Assembly: GCA_024228935.1 (NCBI GenBank) | Contig: JAAESX010000091.1 | Location: forward strand, 124,001 to 188,000 | Source of the DNA: Pseudomonadota bacterium | GTDB taxonomy: Bacteria > Myxococcota_A > UBA796 > CAJQPC01 | Reading direction: 5' to 3' | DNA: 64,000 nt | Shown here: in pieces, positions 24,602 through 32,076 of the stretch | Position numbering within the stretch: the first letter of the stretch is position 1 | Layout of the letters: every line of letters begins with the position of its first letter | The notes under the pieces: generated by a model | Told to the model about the DNA's origin: nothing | The model's database searches: none | The model's input: the letters and a program-made list of their open reading frames with translations, nothing else | Translations under genes and position numbers: made by a program

Positions 24602-25566
24602 ATGCTCATGACCCTGGCCTTGCTGGCCTGTACCGACTCGTCCGAAGACAGCGGCGACAGCGCCTGCACCGAGTCCACCTGGTACCTGGACGCCGACGGC
24701 GACGGCTTCGGCGACGCGGACCGAACACTCGACGCCTGCGAGGCCCCCAGCGCCTATGTCGCAGACGACACGGACTGCGCCGATCTCGACGCCGACGTGA
24801 ACCCCGACGCGGCCCTGCCGACCTGGCACCGCGACGGGGACGGCGACGGCTTCGGCGACGCATCGGCCCCCCGGGGTCGAGGCCTGCCATGGTCCGGATG
24901 GGAGCGTGTCCAACGCCCTACGGCGAGAGCGATGAAGGCGACGAAGAGTACTTCGGGTACGAAGGCCTGGTCGCGCTCTGGTACGGGCCGATGAGCGGGG
25001 CCATGACGACGGGGGATGCGGACGGGACCCTTCTGGGGCACCCGGAGCGGGCTTCGTACAACGGCGCCGTGGTCAAGACGGGGTTCGACTGGGACGGAGA
25101 CGGCCTGCCCGACGTGGCGACCGGAGCCCCGGGGTACTCGGTCGACGACGAGAGCACCCTGGGGGCGTTCTACCTGGAGACCGCGACCCCGTCCGGCGAC
25201 ATGGACCTGCCCACCGCGCACCTGGTCATCACGGGCGGCGAAGACGAGCTGTTCGGAGGAGACGCCTCGATCGCCGATCTGGACGGCGACGGCGAGCTCG
25301 ATCTGCTGGTCGGCTGCGGCTACGCGTACGTGTCCGCGAACTCGGCCAGCTACACCAACTGCGAAGGCGCCTGGCTGTTCTACGGGCCGCTGAGCGGCGA
25401 CCTGACCACCGCCGACGCGGACACCCACTTCGAGGGCGACGGCCTGCCCGGCGGCGAGGTGATGCTCCTGCCCGATCAAGACGGTGACGGGACGGGCGAG
25501 GTCCTGATCAGCGATCTCGACAGCTCGGACGGGGCCCTGCTCGTCTTCGACCACCCGGAGTACTGA
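24602..25566 (+). pseudogene. FG-GAP/metal-binding-repeat lipoprotein gene, frameshifted
   Basis: The ATG is preceded by GGGAGAA. A nine-residue leader and Cys10 lead into two D-A-D-G-D-G-F-G-D-A modules of the putative metal-binding repeat family. Near 24867-24876, a run of six C then four G, the good frame switches: downstream coding continues in another frame with FG-GAP blades (W-Y-G-P-M-S-G-A-M-T-T-G-D-A-D-G, F-Y-G-P-L-S-G-D-L-T-T-A-D-A-D, D-L-D-G-D-G-E-L-D-L-L). The second module also stops short, so part of the middle may be missing. Normal members run through several such modules into FG-GAP repeats. Either a sequence error or a real lesion; the intact protein would be a surface lipoprotein. 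Confidence 0.7.
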
Positions 25567-25608
25567 AGGCGAAGGCCTGAAACCAGCCGGCGGGCGTACC
25601 ATCCGAAG

Positions 25609-26231
25609 ATGGTGTTCCTGCTCATCTCCACGGCCTTCGCCGGGCGCTTCGACGCCCGCGCTCCCACCGACCCCAAGCATGGCTGGGCCTACGTCGGCGT
25701 GGGCAGAAGCAGCTTCACCACGGAGTTCTGGGAGCAGGACGGCAAGGACCTCACCTTCGAGCTCCCGTCGAGCTGGACGACCTGGCGTGTCGACGTGCTG
25801 GCCGAGCGGGCGACGGCAACACCGACATCATCCCAGGGGTGATGGCGGGCTGGTTCGGCGAGGTCGGCCCGGTCCGACTCGGAGCGAGCGGCGGCATCGA
25901 GGCCGAGCTGGCGCTGGGGCGAACGACCACGGCCATCAGCGAGGGTGTCGAGGTCCTGGTCGGCTGGCGCTGGTTCGAGCTGGGGGGCGAGGTCCAGCGC
26001 TACGACAGCCTGGGCGGCCTGTCGTTCAACAAAGCCGTGACCACCACGCGGCTGATCAACGACCCCGAGCGGTTCACCGACATCAGCAACGACTACGGCA
26101 CGCTGGCCGGACGGCTCAGTGTCTCCGCCGGCCGGGTCGGAATACACGGCGGGGCATGGAAGGCGTTCAAGGTCCGGAACGGCCCGGGAGACTTCCAGGG
26201 AGCGACGCTGGGCGTCAGCACCTGGTGGTGA
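25609..26231 (+). pseudogene. outer-membrane beta-barrel-like protein gene, frameshifted
   Basis: The first frame gives a short signal (cleavage after S-T-A-F-A, 11 residues) and beta-rich sequence, but ends soon after a G-G-G at 25808-25810. Adding one base there continues smoothly into D-G-N-T-D-I-I-P-G-V-M-A-G-W-F-G-E-V and on to the stop at 26229-26231, with barrel-like strands (V-L-V-G-W-R-W-F-E-L-G-G-E-V). The corrected product would be about 207 residues. The stop overlaps a GTG of the next gene, as in the other operons here. Function unknown; probably an envelope protein cotranscribed with the HTTM locus. Confidence 0.65.
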
Positions 26232-26708
26232 CCCCCCTGGCATCGGCTGGGCAGTGTCCTGGCCGCTGCCTGGTTCGCCACGCTCTGCCTGTACGTCTTC
26301 CCGTGGGACGAGCTGGACACCAAGCGACCGAAACTGGTGACGAATGTTGTCCAGACGCTGCAGATGTACCAGTCGTGGCGGATGTTCCGGGACCCCAGCA
26401 AGTGGGACCGCTTCCTCATCCACGAGGGCCTGAGCGACGGCGAGTACACCGAGATCGTGGCGGACACCCGGCCGCCTGAGGGCTCGTTCCTGGTCACGGA
26501 CTAAGGGCGCTGGCGCAAGGTCCAGTTCGCGATGAGCACCAGCAGCAACTACCTGCCTGGCTACGCCGACTGGGTGTGCACGCAGGCCGACGTCGAGGCC
26601 ATCCGCCTGTCGCACCTGAAGCGGCGCAAGCGCACCGTGAAGACCGCGCAGAGTGGTGAGGCCCGGACCGAGAAGCTGACGGTCGTCCTCGAGCAGGACT
26701 GCCCGTGA
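26228..26708 (+). pseudogene. HTTM-associated membrane protein gene, two lesions
   Basis: A GTG overlapping the previous stop would start this gene if the run of six C at 26232-26237 were five; the frame then reads a signal-anchor (L-G-S-V-L-A-A-A-W-F-A-T-L-C-L-Y-V-F-P) followed by Q-M-Y-Q-S-W-R-M-F-R-D-P-S and W-D-R-F-L-I. A TAA at 26502-26504 then interrupts the frame, followed directly by G-R-W-R-K-V-Q-F-A-M-S; a TAC codon there would restore it. The gene ends with TGA overlapping the GTG of the HTTM gene. Proteins of this kind (anchor plus M-F-x-P motif) are commonly encoded beside or fused to HTTM proteins. Intact length about 159 residues. Confidence 0.65.
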
Positions 26709-27561
26709 ACGCCTGGGACCGCTTCTGGTGGGTTCGCGCCGACCCGCGCACTCTGGCCGCCCTACGCATCGGCTGGGGCCTGATGTGCTTGCGCTCGTAC
26801 GCCCCGTTCTGGGGCGAGCTCGAGTTCCTGTTCACCGACGCCGGCATGCTGCCGCTGGACGCCCGCGCCGAGTTCTACGGCAGCACGCGCTGGACGCTCC
26901 TGTCCGGGGTCCACGAGCTGGGAGGCGTCGAGGTCTTCTTCGCGGCGCTCCTAGCCCTGTTCGTGCTGACGGCGTCCGGACTCGGGACGCGCATCGTGCT
27001 GCCGCTGGCCTGGATCGGGCTGGTGTCGCTCTACAACCGCAACGCCGCCTACGCCGCCGGCTCGGATACCGTCCTGCGGGTCCTCGGCTTCTACCTGATG
27101 TTCCTGCCCACGAGCCGGGCCTGGAGCCTGGATCGATGGCTCGCCGACCGGTTCGGCTGGGCGATGAAGCGCGAGGGTCCCCGGCCCTGATGCTGCGGCT
27201 GTTCCAGCTCAACGTCGCGCTCGTCTACGTGGCCACGGGGGCGCTCAAGGCCCTGGAGGCGCCATGGTGGGACGGCACCGCGGTCTGGCGGTCGCTGGGC
27301 AGCGAGCACTACTGGCGGTTCGACCTGTCCGGCCTGCTCGCCCACCCCTGGACGTTCCCCCTGACGAAGCTCGCGACGTGGGCCACACTGGCCTGGGAGC
27401 TCGCGTTCCCGCTCGTGTTCTGGAAGCGCCTGCGTCCGTACATGCTGCTCGGCGGCGTCGCGCTCCACGCAGGCATCGTGGTCTGCCTCAACATCGGCCC
27501 GTTCTCCGAGGTCATGATCTGGAGCTACCTGGCCTTCTTCACCTTCCGGAGGACCTCATGA
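26705..27561 (+). pseudogene. HTTM domain (gamma-carboxylase-like) membrane protein, frameshifted
   Basis: The first 161 codons give the N-terminal half of an HTTM protein: W-W-V-R-A-D-P-R-T-L-A-A-L-R-I-G-W-G and several membrane helices. A TGA at 27188-27190 follows the three-C run 27185-27187; adding one C leads into the second half (L-M-L-R-L-F-Q-L-N-V-A-L-V-Y-V-A-T-G, A-P-W-W-D-G-T-A-V-W, W-E-L-A-F-P-L-V-F-W, V-A-L-H-A-G-I) ending at 27561. HTTM is the membrane domain shared with vitamin K-dependent gamma-carboxylase; bacterial members are mostly uncharacterised. The ATGA overlap with the Kelch lipoprotein gene supports a real shared operon. Corrected length about 285 residues. Confidence 0.8.
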
Positions 27562-28532
27562 TCTGGCTCATCGCGTGCACCTCAGCCGAGCCCGAGCCCG
27601 ACTTCCCCGTCTACCGGTACTCGCACGTGGGCGGCTTGAACGCAGCCGAGACCCACCTCTACGCCGCGGGCGGGAGCGGTCTCGGCGGAAAGGACAGCCG
27701 GCACAACGCCTGGCGCTACGACCTGGCCGCCGGGGAGTGGGAAGAGCTGGAGACCCAGCCCGCGCAGGTCTTCCGCGCGTCCTGGGCGACCCTGGACGAC
27801 GTCGCCTACGTCCATGCCGGCAGCCTGGACCCCGACAATACAGACACCGACCAGCTCCTGACCTGGGACCTCTCGACGGGCTCATGGAGCGAGATCAGCC
27901 AGTCGTCTCCCCGACCCTCGCCGCGCTTCAAGGAGGCCGCCGCGTCGACGGGCGAGCGCATCCTGACGTACGGCGGCCAGTTCGACGACGACAGCGAGAC
28001 GGTGACGTACGGCGAGCTCTGGAGCCTCGATCCGACCACCACGACCTGGGAGGAGATCTCGACGACGGGCGGCCCCGGCGAGCTGACACGCGTCGCCTTG
28101 GCCTGGGACGCAGCCCGGAACGTGCTTTGGCTCTCGGGCGGGATCGACCCGGAGAGCGAGCGCCACGGCTGGCTCTGGTCCCTCGATCCGGACACGTGGA
28201 CCTGGACCGAGGTGTCGGCGGACGGCGAGGGCTCGGGACCGCGCGCGAGCCACACCTGCGCGCTCATCGGCGGCGTGCTGCACGTGTGGGGTGGGCAGAG
28301 CGGTGACGACGATCTGTGGACCTACGACCCGGACACCGGCGTCTGGACCGAGGTCGTCACGGGGGATGGTCCTCCGGGCCGGGACGCCCAGGTCACGGGC
28401 GTCGGGGCCGACACGCTCTACCTCTTCGGAGGGGATCCCTACGACGAGGAGATCCCGCATTTCACGAACGATCTCTGGGCCTTCGACACCATCGACCAGA
28501 CCTGGACCGAGCTCGAGCCCTACGTCGAGTAG
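27558..28532 (+). CDS. Kelch-repeat lipoprotein
   Basis: A 324-residue protein with one of the shortest leaders here (Cys at residue 7). It folds as a Kelch beta-propeller: about six blades with G-G motifs and W-x-x-D-L/T-x-T-G-x-W patterns (L-L-T-W-D-L-S-T-G-S-W-S-E, L-W-S-L-D-P-T-T-T-T-W, L-W-T-Y-D-P-D-T-G-V-W-T-E). Kelch propellers bind proteins or glycans or carry oxidase activity; here no catalytic Cys-Tyr pair is obvious. Coupled by ATGA to the HTTM gene. It probably sits on the outer side of a membrane. Confidence 0.87.
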   Translation: MIWLIACTSAEPEPDFPVYRYSHVGGLNAAETHLYAAGGSGLGGKDSRHNAWRYDLAAGEWEELETQPAQVFRASWATLDDVAYVHAGSLDPDNTDTDQLLTWDLSTGSWSEISQSSPRPSPRFKEAAASTGERILTYGGQFDDDSETVTYGELWSLDPTTTTWEEISTTGGPGELTRVALAWDAARNVLWLSGGIDPESERHGWLWSLDPDTWTWTEVSADGEGSGPRASHTCALIGGVLHVWGGQSGDDDLWTYDPDTGVWTEVVTGDGPPGRDAQVTGVGADTLYLFGGDPYDEEIPHFTNDLWAFDTIDQTWTELEPYVE

Positions 28533-28544
28533 GCGCTACAGCAG

Positions 28545-29261
28545 CTACGGCAGCTGGCTCTTCAGCCAGTCCGTGATGTCGGTCTCGAGCGCGGGCGTGT
28601 CCGCGAACAGCTTCGTCCCGTGCTCGCCCGGGTCGTACTCCTGGAACACCCACCCGCCCGGGTTCGCGTCCTCGAAGCGTGTGTTGTTGTCCGCCTCGAA
28701 CGCGGGGTAGCCGAACCAGATGGGCAGCTCTGGGATGGCATCCATGTCCGTGTTCGCCGTCGTCGTCCCGACCACGCTGATCAGCGCCGCGGTGGTCACC
28801 TGGGGCCAGCCCTCGGTCTCGGCGCCGCCCATGTAGTCCCACGTGCTCGTCGTGCCGTTGCTCGCCGAAACGATGACGAGCTCGGAGAAGCCAGCCACCT
28901 GCAGGTGCTCGACGCAGGCCTCGATGTCGTAGCTGCCCTTCACGGTGTTGTAGGCGTCTTCCGCGACCCCGCCCGAGTCCCCTGCCCCACGCCGATCCGG
29001 CCGGATGACCGCCCAGTCCTCGTCGACCAGCAACTGGACGAACGAGGCCGGCCAATCCGTCCGCTGCCACGCGCCGCTCGGGTTCATGTGCACCAGGACC
29101 ACCGCGGGCCGGTCTCCGGACGAGGCGCCCCAGTGGTCCGCGACGATGGTCACGTCGTCACGCGTCGTCAGGGTGACGACCTCGCCTCCCTCGACGGTCG
29201 GGACCGAGTCCGAGGGCGTCGAGTCGTCCGAGTTCGTGCAGGCCAGGGCGAACAGCAGCAT
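28545..29261 (-). CDS. alpha/beta hydrolase lipoprotein
   Basis: The product (238 residues) has a seven-residue leader and Cys8, an acidic S/D/P linker, and then an alpha/beta hydrolase fold: V-V-L-V-H-M-N-P-S-G oxyanion region, R-P-D-R-R-G-A-G-D-S-G segment, and nucleophile elbow V-S-A-S-N-G-T, where the usual first Gly of G-x-S-x-G is Ser. An acid and His are expected near the end but I cannot assign them with confidence. GGAGA sits 6 bp before the ATG. Convergent with the Kelch gene and divergent from the CpaE-like gene (97-bp gap). Substrate unknown, perhaps an ester outside the cytoplasm. Confidence 0.82.
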   Translation of the reverse strand: MLLFALACTNSDDSTPSDSVPTVEGGEVVTLTTRDDVTIVADHWGASSGDRPAVVLVHMNPSGAWQRTDWPASFVQLLVDEDWAVIRPDRRGAGDSGGVAEDAYNTVKGSYDIEACVEHLQVAGFSELVIVSASNGTTSTWDYMGGAETEGWPQVTTAALISVVGTTTANTDMDAIPELPIWFGYPAFEADNNTRFEDANPGGWVFQEYDPGEHGTKLFADTPALETDITDWLKSQLP

Positions 29262-29358
29262 CGGAGATCTCCTCGACGCAGCGTAGCCCCGACCCCGCTG
29301 CCCGCCCAACCGGGGGCCGGCACGGTTGTTGCTGAAGACGAGGGCAAGGAGCACACCC

Positions 29359-30486
29359 ATGTCCCAGCACGACTACATCATCCTGAGCTCCGATCCCCAG
29401 CTCGCCCTGCGATGGGACGAGGTCACCCAGCCCAACGCCCGCTGCACCGCCGTCTGGAACCTGGACGAGCTCGACGAGGCCCTGGCGACCGAGCCCCAGC
29501 TGGTCCTGGTCGACGCCCGAGCCGACCGGCCCGCCGCGTTGCTGGCCGCACGCTGCGCACGCGATGCCGGCGCGACCGTGTTGCTGCTGGGCCCCGCCGA
29601 GCGGCGCCTGATGCTCGAGGGCCTTCGGGTGGGCTGCCAGGACGTGCTCCACCCGCTCCACCCCGAGCAGCTGGCCACCTTCCTGGAGATGATCGACCGC
29701 CGTGACCTGGGCGTCCTGTACGCGGTCATCGGGGCCCACGGCGGCTCGGGCGTGACGACTGTCTCCATCGCATTGGCCAGCTTCCTGGCCCGAGACGAGC
29801 GGGTGGCGCTCGTCGACCTGGACGTGATGGATCGCGGCCTGGCCAGCGCGCTCGGCCTGCAGCCCGGGTTCACCGCACGGGACCTGGTGCGCTCGACGGG
29901 AAAGATCGACGAGAAGCGGCTCCGCGCGGCCATGACGCGAACCCAGGGCGGGTTCTGGATCCTCCCGCAGGAGGAGGACATCTTCGACGAGCCGGCTGTC
30001 GAGCCCGAGGAGCTGCCGTCCCTCATCGCCGCGCTGCGGCACGCCTATGACCACATCGTCATCGATCTCGGCTCGGGCTTCGACGAGCTGATGCAGCGGG
30101 TCGCCTTCGACGCGAGCCACGTCGTCCTGCTGACCACGCAGGACCGACCGTGCCTCCAGACGGCGAAGCTGCGCGTGAGCCAGCTCCGAGAGGTGGGCCT
30201 GCAGGACGACCAGATGCACGTCGTCGTGAACCAGTTCAACGCCTCGTCCGGTCCCGGCGTCGACGTCATCTCGGACATGCTGGAGATCGAGGTGGCGCTG
30301 ACGGTCGCGGACGACCCCGTGACCGCGGGACACGCGCTGAACCGCGGGCTGCCGACACCACAGGTCGCTCCCGACGCCGAGCTCGTCCACGACGTCGACG
30401 ACCTGGCGCGTCGTCTGCTGGGTCAGCCCCCCGTCCCCGAGCGAAGAAGCGCACCTGGTGGCCGTTCGGCTAGCTGGGTGTGCTGA
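29359..30486 (+). CDS. CpaE-like pilus-assembly/localisation ATPase
   Basis: A 375-residue protein with an N-terminal degenerate receiver domain (about residues 1-115; A-A-R-C-A-R-D-A-G-A-T-V-L-L-L-G) and a MinD/ParA-like ATPase domain with the deviant Walker A G-A-H-G-G-S-G-V-T-T, where the final Lys is replaced by Val, followed by L-V-D-L-D and V-I-D-L-G-S-G. CpaE proteins place Flp/Tad pili; no other tad gene is in the window. The last dozen residues are probably wrong: the six-C run at 30427-30432 read as seven gives K-K-R-T-W-W-P-F-G and a stop at 30471-30473, a normal-looking C-terminus. Confidence 0.83.
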   Translation: MSQHDYIILSSDPQLALRWDEVTQPNARCTAVWNLDELDEALATEPQLVLVDARADRPAALLAARCARDAGATVLLLGPAERRLMLEGLRVGCQDVLHPLHPEQLATFLEMIDRRDLGVLYAVIGAHGGSGVTTVSIALASFLARDERVALVDLDVMDRGLASALGLQPGFTARDLVRSTGKIDEKRLRAAMTRTQGGFWILPQEEDIFDEPAVEPEELPSLIAALRHAYDHIVIDLGSGFDELMQRVAFDASHVVLLTTQDRPCLQTAKLRVSQLREVGLQDDQMHVVVNQFNASSGPGVDVISDMLEIEVALTVADDPVTAGHALNRGLPTPQVAPDAELVHDVDDLARRLLGQPPVPERRSAPGGRSASWVC

Positions 30487-31336
30487 CACCCTGGGCGGGC
30501 GCACGCGCCCAGCGCCGCAGCTCCTGGAGACCGCCCAGGAGGCGCACACCCTCGAGCGGCTGGGCTCCCCGACCGCCGAACAGGACCTCGGTCCCCGGTG
30601 GAAGGGTCGGCAGCAGTGCTGCGAGCTGGCCTGACGCGCGCTCGCCGGTGTGCTCCGTCGCGCTGAGCACCAGGGCGCGAGGACGCGTCTCCTCGACGCT
30701 CTTCCGGATCGAAGACAGGGGGAGATCGGCCCCGAGGAACACCAGGGGCACCCCCTCGGTGACCAGCACGGCCGCGACCATCTGGAGCCCCAGGTCGTGC
30801 TGCTCTCCAGGCAGCGTCGCGAGCACGACCGGTCGCCCGGGCCCGCCGGCGAGAGGACGCCAGACGCCCTCGAGACAAGCGCGGACGCGGTGGCTGGCGA
30901 AGTGCTCCTGGTGCACGTCGATCCGCCCGTCGGCCCACGCCGCGCCGAGCTCGCGCAGGAAGGGAGCGATGGCACCGGATACGAAGTCGGCGAGTCCCTG
31001 CTCGGCCAGGGCCAACCTCAGCGCCCGATCGAACCCAGGCCCGTCGAGCCGGGCGACAATCTCCAGCCAGTCCGCCGGATCGGACTCCCGCGTGGGCGAG
31101 CCGATCAGGCCCCGGAGCTCGTCCGGGCTGGCCGGAACGACCTGTCCGGCGCGGAGACCTCGCGCGAGCGCGTCGGCGATCAGCCGCAGCCGCTCGATGT
31201 CGGACGTGTCGTACAGCCGATGTCCGCCGTCCCCGCGCCTGGGGGATGGGAAGCCGTAGCGACGCTCCCACGTGCGGAGGGTGTTCGCGGGAATCCCGCA
31301 GGCACTCACCAATGCGCCAATAGCCAGACCATTCAT
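30470..31336 (-). CDS. MerR-type regulator with B12-binding domain (CarH-like)
   Basis: A 288-residue CarH/CarA/LitR-type regulator. Residues 4-70 form a MerR winged helix (A-L-V-S-A-C-G-I-P-A-N-T-L-R-T-W-E-R-R-Y-G); residues 75-160 form the helical lid with Trp134 followed nine residues later by Glu144-His145, the W-x9-E-H light-sensing motif; residues 168-288 are a Rossmann B12 domain with E178-x-H180-x-x-G183, the lower-ligand motif. Family members bind adenosylcobalamin, tetramerise on DNA in the dark and release on light. The residue after Trp134 is Ala, whereas Thermus CarH has His132, its upper ligand in the light state. ATG 31336 is preferred; an in-frame TTG at 31378 would add 14 residues. 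It faces a repeat-bearing divergent region. Confidence 0.9.
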   Translation of the reverse strand: MNGLAIGALVSACGIPANTLRTWERRYGFPSPRRGDGGHRLYDTSDIERLRLIADALARGLRAGQVVPASPDELRGLIGSPTRESDPADWLEIVARLDGPGFDRALRLALAEQGLADFVSGAIAPFLRELGAAWADGRIDVHQEHFASHRVRACLEGVWRPLAGGPGRPVVLATLPGEQHDLGLQMVAAVLVTEGVPLVFLGADLPLSSIRKSVEETRPRALVLSATEHTGERASGQLAALLPTLPPGTEVLFGGRGAQPLEGVRLLGGLQELRRWARAPAQGVSTPS

Positions 31337-31353
31337 GTTGTCCGAATACCATT

Positions 31354-31434
31354 TGAACAGGTATTTGGCCAGACTCAAGTCATCTGAACAGGTTTTGTGG
31401 ATGTTATTCGATCGGACGAGTATGTTTTGAACAG
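31354..31434. promoter_or_regulatory. candidate operator: three direct TGAACAG repeats in the divergent carH-like region
   Basis: The heptamer tgaacag occurs at 31354-31360, 31385-31391 and 31428-31434, preceded by att, atc and ttt and followed by short T-rich tracts. Start-to-start spacing is 31 and 43 bp, near three and four helical turns, so all copies face the same side of DNA. The stretch is much richer in A/T than its surroundings and lies between the regulator ATG and the opposite DUF218 gene. It is a likely binding site for the adjacent regulator and would allow self-repression; this is inference from position and spacing. Confidence 0.55.
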
Positions 31435-31449
31435 CTTTTGGAGAACCAC

Positions 31450-32076
31450 ATGGTCTGGCTACTCGCCGCGACGGCCCACGCCGGCCTCTGGACCCACACC
31501 GCCGCGGAGTTCGACGAGCCCTTCGAGGCGCTCATCGTCCCCGGCTGCCCCACCGAAGCGGATGGCTCGGTCAGCGCGTGCCAGTGGCGCCGTGCATCGT
31601 GGGCGGCCGAGCTCTTCCACGGCGGCGCGGTGGAGAACATCGTGGCATCGGGAGCGGCCGTCTACACGCCGTACGCCGAGGCCGAGGCGCTCGCCCAGGC
31701 GCTCGAGCACCTGGGTGTGCCCTCGGATCGCATCCTGGTCGAGGACGACGCGCGACACACCGACGAGAACGCGGCGTTCAGCCTCCAGATCTGTGAGGAC
31801 CGGGGCTGGCAGCGCCTGGCCGTGGCGAGCGATGGCCTGCACGCCGTCGTCGTCGAGAAGATGCTCATCGAGTGGGGGGCCGACGCCTTCGCGTTGCCCG
31901 TCACCGACTACCGGACCACGCCGGTCCCCGAAATCCGCGTCGAGCCAACGGACAGGTGGAGGCCACCGCACGAGGTCGACGAGCGGTCCCGTCCGGCGGC
32001 GTCGCTGGGCGGGTACCTCTGGAAGGCGCTGACCGCCCCCGTCCTCGAGCACCTCCCGCCGGAGTCGAACCGATGA
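31450..32076 (+). CDS. DUF218 (ElyC/SanA/YdcF-type) envelope protein
   Basis: A 208-residue protein with a 12-residue signal (cleavage after T-A-H-A). The DUF218 core shows A-L-I-V-P-G-C-P-T-E, a variable loop with R-R-A-S-W-A-A-E-L-F, A-S-G-A-A-V, E-D-D-A-R-H-T-D-E-N-A and L-A-V-A-S-D-G-L-H, matching the family pattern of V-L-G in strand 1 and E-x-x-S-x-x-T-x-E-N. Members such as SanA and ElyC affect envelope integrity. The ATG has GGAG seven bases upstream. It begins an operon with the TonB-dependent receptor (ATGA overlap), probably under the repeats at 31354-31434. Confidence 0.85.
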   Translation: MVWLLAATAHAGLWTHTAAEFDEPFEALIVPGCPTEADGSVSACQWRRASWAAELFHGGAVENIVASGAAVYTPYAEAEALAQALEHLGVPSDRILVEDDARHTDENAAFSLQICEDRGWQRLAVASDGLHAVVVEKMLIEWGADAFALPVTDYRTTPVPEIRVEPTDRWRPPHEVDERSRPAASLGGYLWKALTAPVLEHLPPESNR

